Shown here piece by piece: positions 1 to 7,961 of a stretch of 10,126 nucleotides of DNA. Made by a program: the position numbers and the translations under genes. The notes below the pieces were generated by a model. The model was given only the letters and a program-made list of their open reading frames with translations, was not told the origin of the DNA and did not search any database. Origin of the DNA: Dissophora ornata. Taxonomy: Eukaryota; Mortierellomycota; Mortierellomycetes; Mortierellales; Mortierellaceae. The stretch is taken from contig MU617446.1 of the NCBI GenBank assembly GCA_025201705.1, forward strand, positions 2,909 to 13,034, in the 5' to 3' direction. Each line of letters begins with the position of its first letter. The first letter of the stretch is position 1.

Positions 1-290
1 TTGCCTTTGTCGTACATGTCACCTAGGTGGGACTGGGCAACGTTGTGTCCTTTGTCGGCGGCTTACAGATACCATTCCATGGCCTTGGAATAGTCCAGCG
101 GAACACCCTTGCTATACTCATACATGATACCTATGCTGTACATGGCAGCGACGTGTCCTTGACAAGCGGCCTTCAAATACCATCCTCTTGCCTTGGAGTA
201 GTTTTGTCTAACTTTGCCAATGTCGTTCAATACGCCGAGGCTCCACTGCGAATTTGGGTCTCCCTGTTTGGCGGCATTTAAGTACCATCT
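1..290 (-). repeat. Sel1-like tandem repeats (about 36-residue units) in the pseudogene
   Basis: There are about two and a half units, each with the small-residue pattern A-A-x-x-G-x, a central L/I-G or Y-x-I-G turn, and the closing Y-S-K-A-x-x-W-Y-L. Units begin near 277 (AAKQGDPNSQWSLGVL), 166 (AACQGHVAAMYSIGIMYE) and 62 (AADKGHNVAQSHLGDMYD). The array runs off the left edge, so its full repeat number cannot be given. Confidence 0.8.
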
Positions 291-1026
291 TTTAGTGATA
301 TTAGTGAATGTAAGTGGTGTTGTTACAGATACACCGTCCGTTGGAATGGAAGTCTCTGAAGGAACAATCTTGAGCTTTTTGACCAGGTCACTTTCGGCAC
401 TGTGCTTGGTGACTATCTGTGTGTGGATTTAGAGACTGTCGGTACTTGGTAGGCTACCATGAATGAACTATGGTACTTGGGGTAACCACTCTGGTGTTAG
501 AGGCGTAGTGATTCCCAGTACGTTTCTACGATCCTGTAGCGCCGTCTTGGTTCTTTCAAGTAAATTGGACATTAGTTGTTGTCGCAGAAAATGAATTTCT
601 GTGCGTCTTGTACTCTGTGACTGACGACGATTGCGAGGTTCTCAGAGATTATTGACGATGCTGGAGTCAGCAGCTGAGTTTTCTATCATAGTAGACTCTG
701 GACTAAGTATGTCATCCAGGACAACATTTCAGGAGTATGGAGTCGAAGGTGATTAAGACTATATTGTAATGAAGTTAGGGCGAGTCAGTCAAGAGAACAA
801 GGAGAAGTTGTAATATTCAACGGTGTGGTCTTTCAAATCAATACAAGTGTGATTGTCTAGTTTACGTTTGAGAGTACCTTGTCCATGAAAGTGCACTTCG
901 GTTTCGTATACGCAAGGTGTCTCTGAAAGCCATTAAGATGCCGTCCCTGAAAATAACATGATCCTCTGTACTTCTGTCCAAATGAGGCAGGATGCTGACT
1001 CTGTCCTGTGGAGGGGTGGATATCTC
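1..1026 (-). pseudogene. Decayed Sel1-like repeat (SLR) protein gene, open-ended at the left edge
   Basis: Read on the minus strand, positions 290 to 1 give Sel1-type helical repeats: RWYLNAAKQGD, then YSKARGWYLKAACQGH, MYSIGIMYE, and DYSKAMEWYL, a stop, then AADKGHNVAQSHLGDMYDKG. The stop (63-65) sits where the repeat calls for Lys, so one A-to-T change explains it. One repeat also lacks a residue (DIGKVRQNYSKA where GKGV is usual). The same frame can be followed up to 914 with protein-like segments (HFHGQGTLKRKLDNH, IDLKDHTVEYY, ILSPESTMIENSAADSS, LERTKTALQDRRN), but it carries further stops at 789-791, 759-761, 753-755, 729-731, 642-644, 468-470 and 429-431. At about 915 one extra base shifts the frame; beyond it TEDHVIFRDGILMAFRDT continues to about 1026. 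Sel1 repeats are protein-binding alpha-alpha repeats. The upstream part is assigned to the same gene only by shared frame and position. With eight stops I see no way to splice it into a working gene. Confidence 0.75.
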
Positions 1027-3232
1027 GGAATACTATTATCGTGGATTGGTAGAAGTACCTTAGAATGTCTCTGGGGTTTAATCTGTGGCATGTCGTGGTA
1101 CAGATACTAGGACTTCTTCTGGCAAAGTGTGAAAGGGATCAACAGTGAAGGGAAAGTGAAGAGGATTCACACTCAAGGCGCACTGTTGATTTTGAAAACG
1201 TACGCCTCTTCATGAAATCAGATGACCACATGCCGGAAGCAAGGTGTGACAGTGTCGCTACAAAGTATGTACTAAACTCTTTCGACGTTTCTAACAACGG
1301 CGACATGAATTGCAATGGTAACGTAGAACAACGTAAGGATAGAATTCGAGAAGAGGGAGTATGTGCACTTGGGTACTACCAAGGATTTGTTCTATGAACT
1401 ACAAAGGATCGATAGTCGGTAGCAGTTGACGGCACAGCAGTGCACGGTTCGATGTAGCTTGATACGTTGCTGCGACCGTCACCAACGCGGACTGAGCAAA
1501 TAAATGCGGGTATGGATACGAGGGCAAGACGAACTCACAACACAAGCGTGGCAGTTGTGCAATTTGCCTGTGAAGACGAAAAGCGAAGAAATACAGCACA
1601 TGGAGGGATGGCATTTTAGAAGAGATACAGCTGCGCGGGAGAAGAATTCATCCAGCACATGCACAGATGACTATCTGATACCCGAAGGGACTCGTCGGGA
1701 GTGGCGTGGTACTGACGTTTCGCATGGCCATCCAGGGTCATGGTGGATCTAGACACCATGCACCGAACTCCGATATCGCTACATCATTTAAATGAAAGCT
1801 CAATGCGAATAGCAGCGGTTTCGCTCACCATCACAGTCTCTCGTATCGCCATACACTCATTCGCGCACGACATAGCAATGTTTATCATCACAACGCGTGA
1901 TATCGGAATGTCAAGTATTACACCCTTCTTCTCTCCCCCTACACTCTATCAATTCCATTCCTTTCTTAGCATATCATATATGCTTCATGTTAATCCTTTT
2001 CGCGTCGCTTAATCCACTGAACAAGAAAGATGAGGTACTGAGCATTACCAACCCGAACTCCTCTATTCTTGGGGGGAGACAAAACTAAGTAGACCTGATG
2101 ACCACATAGAAAGGAGCAACTGGGCCTTTACTCGCGTTCCTTGTTCGATCGTTTCTGTCAAGGACGTTAACGCAATTAACGATTTGAACTACAGTACATT
2201 GAGATAATTGTGTCGCTTCCTGCAAAAGGGTCAGCTCCTATTCCTCTCGCCATCTGTCTAATGTACTCTTTCTCCACTGTCGCTCAAACCGTGGTCATGG
2301 ACACTGTCAGAATCCAATGGAAATAGGATGCCATGTCCACCATTAACATCAGATATCAGGACGATCAACTGCGAGTAGAACTACGTTCTACTTGCTATTT
2401 GATATGCGATCAGTCTTCTTACTTGGCTGATCCACCGGGTTCTATCGACGTTAGTAAGGACAGGGTTGGAATAGCGTCCTTGAACTCGCTGTCATGATCG
2501 CATGTTGTGTGTAGATGACGGTATTTTGGTACTCTCTCAACAATGCAGGAACAAATTTCGTCTGCAATCATCAACAAGCCGAGGCGACAACATTGACAGG
2601 GTTCAAGATACAGCTTCAACTGTATTGGGTCCTCTTAGGAACTGGCCTCGGTCAATGTCCTTTCAATGCCTCTATTGCTGCATCGCCCTTGGTATGCGAC
2701 AGCGTGAAAGAATTCATACTCTGACTTGCTTTTTTTTAGAAAAACGATATCCACTCTCGATTTCTTGAAGGCTATTGACCATATTAGAAAAAAAAGTAGA
2801 GTGCTAGAAGTAGCTATCTTTGCAATTTCAAGGAATGAATTCAGCATTTGTCGTGGCGGTGAAGACATCGTGGAGATCATCATCCAGACCTCAAGAAATC
2901 GATGTATAAATAGAAGGGAAACAGGTCTTTGGGGAGGTCGTTATGGATATGCCAAGGGATTCAATCGTGAATTGGACGGACAGAGAGAGCATCCCACAGG
3001 TGCATTTCGAAAAAAAGGCTCTCCATTCGCTGGATAGTTTTAGTGTGTGCGCACACGCCAAAAAAAAACTTGTAGGCAGCATTGGGCACATCAGAATGTC
3101 AGGCATAAAACAAGATCGCTCCCCTCCTTTTTTTGACTAAATGGTAGAGACGAGCGAGAAGGTGAGCCATAGAGTAGATCATCGTTCTTCCATAGCCATT
3201 TAGGGTCACATTCAGCACATTTTGCGTAATAA
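1027..3232. other. No convincing gene; anonymous diverged sequence
   Basis: Open frames here are all under about 105 codons, overlap each other on both strands, and have no recognisable motif or splice pattern. Stop-riddled minus-strand text up to about 1140 (PEEVLVSVPRHATD, then stops) may be more of the same Sel1 pseudogene. A pyrimidine-rich stretch lies at 1921-1960 and a TATAAATA string at 2905-2912, but neither leads to an identifiable coding region. I see no tRNA, rRNA, transposase text or terminal repeats. The stretch could be degraded gene relics, and unrecognised noncoding transcription cannot be excluded. Confidence 0.5.
2374..2392. repeat. Short perfect inverted repeat (8 bp arms, 3 bp loop)
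   Basis: AGTAGAAC and GTTCTACT flank the loop TAC. It is isolated in the anonymous region, with no T run or gene end nearby, and this length can arise by chance in 10 kb. Confidence 0.4.
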
Positions 3233-3238
3233 TTTATT
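3233..3238 (-). terminator. Poly(A) signal AATAAA for the DUF4604 gene
   Basis: TTTATT on the plus strand reads AATAAA on the minus strand, about 90 bp past the stop codon at 3329-3331. The spacing and orientation fit a 3' end signal for the minus-strand gene. Confidence 0.5.
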
Positions 3239-3328
3239 GCGCGATATGGCTATAACGATAGAATCTATTGTACAAGGAGGTGTATGAAATGTGGTGGGTG
3301 AGGGGGAAAGGGCGGCATGGGACGGAGC

Positions 3329-4221
3329 TTATTCTTCATCACCAAAGCTCAGCAGCGACGTCGTCGTCTTTGAAGTCTTTGGCTTCTTCTTTTTTCCATC
3401 GCCCTTTTTGTCTACCGATATTGAATCCGCCGACCCCTTTGATGTTGATGTTGATGCTGATGCTGATGAGGTGGTGGAAGAAGTTCCTGATTTGCGCTTC
3501 AACGCGTTCGCCTTTGTCTGAGCTTCTCCGAACAAACTCTCTTCAAAGCCCTTGACACTACTAGCAGAGGTCGTAGATTCCTTCTTGCCGCCATTGCTGC
3601 TACTTTTGTTACTGCTTGCCGTCGTCGAGCTGCTGGTCTTTGTGGATCCTTTGGGCCTCCGGAATAAGATCTTTCCATTTTCATCCACTGGATCCTGATC
3701 TTCTTCTTCGTCGTCGTCATCATCCTGTTTGGCATTAGACCCGTCTTGGTTTAGTTTCTCGGTCTCCTCGGCCAGTTTCTTTTGTATCTCTGCCTCTGAT
3801 AACCCTATTGAAAAGGAAAGGGAATACTCAATATAATATAAAAAAATATATAAAAGAATGGCTGCCGATCCCAAGCAGATCAAACAAAAGCGTAAATGTT
3901 ACCTGGTGGGAGGTCCTTCAAGATGTTCCTGACCTGTCGTTCATCTAAATGTTTCCCATCCTTCAACACCACAACCGTCGGTCGCTCTTCTTCCCGTTCA
4001 TTCAGAATATCGTGTGCGGTTTCGTCGTCATCGTCACTGGCGTCTTCGGTCTGGAACTTGGCTTCGATACCAATGGGTTTCCGGTACGGGTTTCGTGGGT
4101 CGTTGTTGGCAGAGTTTGAGGTGGAGGACTGGCCGGTGAGCATACGCATAAAGTCGGGGCCTTGTTGGACGTAAGTCAGGCCCTTTCGCATCTGATGCGG
4201 CGTGACCTTCTTGCCGGACAT
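3329..4221 (-). CDS. DUF4604 family protein (homologue of human KIAA1143), two exons
   Basis: Exon 1 is 4221-3903 and exon 2 is 3804-3329. The 98 bp intron (3902-3805) begins GTAACA, ends CAATAG, and interrupts a Gly codon (LPP-G-LSEAEIQ). The joined frame predicts 264 residues. The family plan is visible in order: YVQQGPDFMRMLTG near residues 17-30; VVVLKDGKHLDERQVRNILKDL at about 83-104; an acidic run D5E3 at 134-141; NGKILFRRPKG at 149-159; a long Ser/Thr/Lys-rich stretch; and the ending SLLSFGDEE (256-264). The human protein has the same order (YV motif, VVVLKKGDL, GRIMYRKP, SLLSF near the C-terminus) but is shorter. The extra length is the Ser/Lys-rich insert. The function of the family is not established, and lysine-rich segments near the end suggest nuclear residence. 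The start at 4219-4221 is the first ATG of the frame that yields the conserved N-terminus. The gene is divergent from the first YVH1 copy. Confidence 0.86.
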
Positions 4222-4429
4222 GAGGGGAATGCGTGTCTGTTGTTTGCGTTGGGTGTCACGAATGAAGGAGGGGATGCAGAGATGTAGTGCTTGGAGAATG
4301 AAAAGCGTAACGCAGTCCCATTGTTTGATGTGAGCGCATTTTTTTTTTTTTTTTTCTTTTTTTTTTTTTTTGGTGCCTCTTCGCCTCCAACCGTCTGTTC
4401 TCTACTCATTCCTCATTCCTTCAACCGCC
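4222..4429. promoter_or_regulatory. Shared divergent promoter region with a 33 bp T tract
   Basis: Only 208 bp separate the DUF4604 start (minus) from the first YVH1 start (plus), so both promoters must lie here or overlap neighbouring exons. The main feature is 17 T, one C and 15 T at 4339-4371, about 60 bp from the YVH1 ATG. Long dA:dT tracts are known in fungi to keep nucleosomes off promoters in both directions. I see no clear TATA box. Confidence 0.6.
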
Positions 4430-5867
4430 ATGTTCAAACAGTCGTTCTTCGATGTAAGAACCATCCGCGAGATGCAGGAGGTCCTCCCCGGCTTATACCT
4501 CGGCGGGTAAAAATAATTGTACCTGTATTCCCCCCCACTCTCCCCGGCCTCTATCTTCGCAAGAATGCTCGTCGTCATAACAAAAGTCATTTTTCTACTC
4601 TCCAAAAAACTTCCAGGTCGCAGCCATCAGAGTCGAAAGAGTACATGAAAGCATACGGAGTCACCCATATCCTTCAGATCACCGACATCAACACTCCCCG
4701 GTTCCCTGGAGAATTTATATACAAGATCATCCCCGTGCCAGATATGGACGAGACCAACCTCATCAAACACTTTCCGGACACCAACAAGTTCATCGATGGA
4801 GCTCTCGAACGCGGCGGGAAAGTCCTGGTACACTGGTAAGAGAGGGAGAGCGTGGAGATACAAAAACATGTATATAAAAAAAAAAGCGGTCGAAACCCCC
4901 ATTCTTGGTGGAATCAATTAGCGTTATCAAAGAAAAAATGTACTAATCTGATCTGTCGATGTTATGGTAGCCAAGCTGGAGCATCGAGGAGTGTTACGAT
5001 TGTGTGTGCGTACTTGATGAAGACAAAGAATCTTTCCGCAGAGGATGCATTATCGACCGTCCAGGCCCTGAGACCAATTGCTGGGTAGAGTGTCCAAAAA
5101 AAAAATCTCGAAAGACTGCGGCAGCTTCTTCAGAAATGTCTCCCAAATGCTGATCTGACCCCACCTTTTTTCCTTTTAGACCAAACGATGGATTCATGGA
5201 ACAGCTGAGCCTGTATGGCGACATTGAATTCGATGTCAGCACCGACAGGACAGAGTACCGTCGATTCCTGATCGCCTCGATGGCTGCACAGCGCGAGAGT
5301 AAGAGATTATTCGTGGACTAGGGAGTTTTTGCCCATGGATCAGCGGCAGATCTGAAGTGATGTTGACATATCCGAACCTCTCTCTCTTCGTCTCTAATAG
5401 TGTATGGATATATTGAGGACATGACATTGGCAGCAGATCCCTCCGCCGCACCAACAACATCTCGACCAGCAACAACCACCGCCGCAGCAGCAGCAGCTCA
5501 CCCACAACGACCTCTCAAATGCAAAAAGTGCAGGCGAGCTCTCGTGGCATACGACAGTGTCATCTCTCACGAGCCGGGTCAGGGTCAAAACGCGTTCCAG
5601 TACCGGAAACGCGATGCGACGCTCCATGTCTCGGAAGCGGTTCAATCCGACATTTCCAAGATCAACCCACAATCCAATACTGTTTGTCAGTCCTACTTTG
5701 TCGAGCCAGTCGAGTGGATCCAGGGTTTACATGGACTGAATGGTAAAATCGCGTGTCCGAAATGTGACTCGAAGCTCGGTACTTTCAACTGGTCGGGCGA
5801 GCAGTGTTCCTGTGGAACTTGGGTTACCCCGGCGTTCATGTTGCATAAAGGAAAAGTCGATGCATAA
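4430..5867 (+). CDS. YVH1: YVH1/DUSP12-type dual-specificity phosphatase, copy A (five exons)
   Basis: Exons are 4430-4506, 4617-4835, 4971-5084, 5180-5298 and 5401-5867. All four introns (110, 135, 95, 102 bp) are GT...AG, and intron 2 has TACTAAT at 4941-4947. The product is 331 residues, near the family size (human 340, yeast 364). The N-terminal phosphatase domain includes LPGLYLGG (about 19-26), GVTHILQI (40-47) and candidate general acids Asp68 or Asp70. Its signature HCQAGASRS at 98-106 supplies nucleophile Cys99 and Arg105. A Thr/Ala-rich linker (about 191-209) leads to the zinc domain: CKKC (217-220), CQSYFVEP, CPKC (295-298), FNW, CSCGTW (312-317) and the end HKGKVDA. In yeast, Yvh1 binds pre-60S particles and releases Mrt4 so the ribosomal stalk can form; the zinc domain suffices for this and phosphatase activity is dispensable. 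The start is supported by the context CCGCCATG and by alignment with copy B. This copy has the more canonical zinc domain. Confidence 0.94.
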
Positions 5868-5887
5868 GAAAAAAAAAAGAAGAAACA

Positions 5888-5929
5888 AATAAAATAGAGC
5901 AGCTGGTTTTTTGTTTGTTTGTTTGTTTT
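5888..5929 (+). terminator. Poly(A) signal and GT-rich downstream element of YVH1 copy A
   Basis: AATAAA lies at 5888-5893, 20 bp after the stop codon. It is followed by a GT-rich run with GTTT repeated four times (5905-5929). The signal followed by a GT-rich element is the usual arrangement for cleavage and polyadenylation. Confidence 0.6.
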
Positions 5930-6242
5930 CTCAATCTCTTCACTATGACGCGCCTCTTTCGTCAACAAAGCTCCATCCAGCAAGCTATTGGAGGGAGGGG
6001 GCTGCGCCCTCGTATTTTTGGAACCTCTCCTCCGAGTTAATAAGGTTTTTAAGAATGTGGGACAAGGGGAACAAGAAAAGGCATTACGGCATTACTTTAT
6101 TGCTTTACCCGCGTCTCGTGCTTGCCCCCTCACTCGCTCGCATCGCTGCTTTTTTTTTACTCGCAAGAACAATGAACCAATGCAAAATCACCATTTGCTT
6201 CTCCCCATCCCATCCCATTCCATCCCAACTCCTACAACCACC
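5930..6242 (+). promoter_or_regulatory. Spacer and likely promoter/5' UTR of YVH1 copy B
   Basis: No gene is seen here. A G-rich patch (5990-6001), a 9 bp T run (6150-6158), a CCAAT string (6177-6181) and a pyrimidine-rich leader with CCCATCCCATCCCATTCCATCCC precede the start at 6243. The order of T run then pyrimidine-rich leader then ACC-ATG resembles copy A, but base similarity is slight. Two ATGs lie upstream: 6172, out of frame and overlapping the main start, and 6180, in frame and adding 21 residues. If CCAAT is part of the core promoter, transcription may begin after them. Confidence 0.5.
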
Positions 6243-7805
6243 ATGTTCAACAAACCGCCGTCCTTTGATGCAAAAGCCTTTCGTGAGATGCAAGAGATCC
6301 TCCCTGGTCTATACCTCGGCGGGTAAACATAATCCGACCTCCCCTCTCTCTCTCTCTTTCTTTTTTTCTTTCCCCCCCCCCTTCCTGGCTCACACAAAAA
6401 AAAATGCAATGTTCTTGCCAAGGTCATAACCAAACCCAAAAACTCATTTTTTTTTTTCTTCTAATGTTTCCTTCCAGGTCGCAGCCAACAGAATCGAAAG
6501 CGTATATGAAAACACAAGGGATAACACATATCCTTCAAGTCGCAGACATGTGGACACCACAATACCCTGCAGACTTTACATACGAGATCATTCCAGTACA
6601 GGATACGGACCAAACCAACCTCATCAAATACTTTCCGGACACTTATAGTTTTATCAATGGAGCTCTTGAATCCGGTGGAAAGGTTTTCGTGCATTGGTAA
6701 GACCAAAAAAGAAAAGAGGGAGGGGGGAGGAAATTATGTCTCAAGGACTTTTCTTTTTCTGTAATTGAAAAGAAAGACGTAAAATACGTTTTTGATCATT
6801 TATGTTTTGCAATTTTTTTTTTTTGGATAGCCAAGCTGGATCATCGAGGAGTGCCACAGTGGTTTGTGCATACTTGATGAGATCAATGAATTTGTCCGCA
6901 ACAGATGCATTATCGACTGTCCAAGCCCTGAGGCCTGTTGCAGAGTAAGGGTCCAAAATCAAACAAAAAAAAACTACGCACCAGCATCCCTCCGCGAAGC
7001 TGACCAGAATCTTTCTTTTTTTTCTCTCTTCAGTCCAAACGATGGATTCATGGAACAATTGATCCTCTATGGCGACATTGACTTTGACGTCAGCACCGAC
7101 AGGGCAGAGTACCGTCGATACTTGATCTTCACTATGGCTGCACAACGCAAGAGTAAGAGATTTTAATCCGCACCTTTCTTCTGATGACACGGCAGGGGAA
7201 GGTTGTTCAATACTAATATAATTCGGAACCCCTCCCCCTTTTTTTTTTTCCCTCTATCTCTCGCAATAGTATACGGATGTATTAAGGACATGAAATTGGC
7301 TGCAGACCCCGCCGCTGCCACACCATCGTCATCACCATCCTCACCATCCTCACCATCATCAACAACCGCCGCCGCAACTCTCCCACAACACCCTCTCGAA
7401 TGCAAGAAATGCCAACGAGTTCTCGTTGCACACCACAGTGTCATCCCCCACACACCAGGCCAACGTCAAAACGTCGTCCAGTACCGGAAACGCGACAACA
7501 CAGCAGTCCAGGTCCAGGTCCAGGTCTCGGAAGGGGCCCTATCCGACAACGACGACGACGACGACGATGATTCGAAGAACAACAACAACGAGATCAGTCA
7601 ACAATCCGATCATCCTACTGCTTGTCATTCTTACTTTATAGAACCGCTCGAGTGGATCCAGGGTCTAGATGAAAACGATGGCATCATCGTCTGTCCGAAA
7701 TGCGATGAAGATCTCGGGACCTTTAATTGGTTGGGTGATCAGTGCTCCTGTGGGGCCAGGGCTTCTCCAGCCTTTATATTGCACAAAGAAAAAGTCGATG
7801 CATAA
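6243..7805 (+). CDS. YVH1: YVH1/DUSP12-type dual-specificity phosphatase, diverged tandem copy B (five exons)
   Basis: Exons are 6243-6322, 6478-6696, 6831-6944, 7034-7152 and 7270-7805. Introns are 155, 134, 89 and 117 bp, at the same codon positions and phases as copy A; exons 2-4 match copy A exactly in length. TACTAAT occurs in intron 4. The product is 355 residues. The phosphatase domain keeps LPGLYLGG, IIPVQDTDQTNL and the signature HCQAGSSRS (99-107; Cys100, Arg106), so it should be catalytically competent. Exon 2 is about two-thirds identical to copy A by eye. The zinc domain keeps CKKC, CHSYFIEP, CPKC (319-322), FNW and CSCG (336-339), so all seven cysteines remain, but the conserved Trp after CSCG is Arg341 (CSCGARASPAF). 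Copy B also has insertions: Ser-Pro repeats, VQVQVQV, a D-N-D7 run and N4. It is probably expressed, since all splice sites and the frame are intact. The substrate is unknown. The in-frame ATG at 6180 is an alternative start. Confidence 0.92.
7332..7589 (+). repeat. Coding microsatellites in exon 5 of YVH1 copy B
   Basis: Three short arrays are visible. A 9 bp unit TCACCATCC occurs nearly three times (7332-7358, Ser-Pro-Ser). The 6 bp unit CCAGGT occurs three times (7508-7525, Val-Gln). GAC/AAC triplets run at 7545-7569 (Asp/Asn) and AAC triplets near 7578-7589 (Asn). All have unit lengths divisible by three, so the frame survives length change. Copy A lacks these arrays at the matching places and has a poly-Ala run instead. 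Confidence 0.8.
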
Positions 7806-7961
7806 AAAAGGGGGACAAAACGAAGAAAGAAAGAAAAAAAAAACACAATCTGGAGACCGTATTTTTTTTCTTCTCAAGTTTAAGCACAAAAAAAAGTATC
7901 ACAATTTTTTTTTTTTTATTATTATTATTATTTTTTTTTAATCTTTGCGTTTTTTTGGAGA
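7806..7961. terminator. Convergent 3' ends of YVH1 copy B and the fork-head gene
   Basis: The two stop codons face each other across 156 bp of nearly pure A-rich and T-rich sequence. TTTATT at 7915-7920 reads AATAAA on the minus strand, and an ATT triplet run (7917-7932) gives repeated AATAAT there, which suits the 3' end of the fork-head gene. For copy B the only candidates are A-rich strings just after the stop (CATAAAAAAG). The two transcripts may overlap. Confidence 0.45.

Noticed and set aside
63..69. The stop in the Sel1 repeat as a splice donor (CT-GTAAGC)
   Set aside because: Sel1 repeat text continues in frame directly after the stop, so the bases belong to coding sequence and not to an intron.
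2502..2768. Overlapping frames of about 70-90 codons in the anonymous region
   Set aside because: No motif, no consistent splice sites, and competing frames on both strands; the lengths are what chance gives.
3268..3555. Plus-strand frame with Met-Leu repeats
   Set aside because: It is the antisense shadow of the Ser/Lys-rich end of the DUF4604 exon, created by repetitive codons.
3805..3883. N-terminal hydrophobic start (MICLGSAAILLYIFLYY) for the second DUF4604 exon
   Set aside because: This text is the intron read through. GTAACA and CAATAG splice sites join the exons and restore the family's sequence.
4291..4839. Plus-strand open frame of 182 codons with a poly-Phe run
   Set aside because: It crosses the promoter T tract, exon 1 and intron 1 of YVH1 copy A in a mixed frame. 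Only its last part (exon 2) is real coding sequence.
5990..6001. G-rich patch as a possible G-quadruplex
   Set aside because: There are too few separate G runs for a stable three-layer structure.
5997..6018. GC hairpin (GGGC-TGC-GCCC) followed by T residues, resembling a bacterial intrinsic terminator
   Set aside because: All genes here are spliced nuclear genes, so this shape has no expected role, and it lies past the AATAAA signal of copy A.
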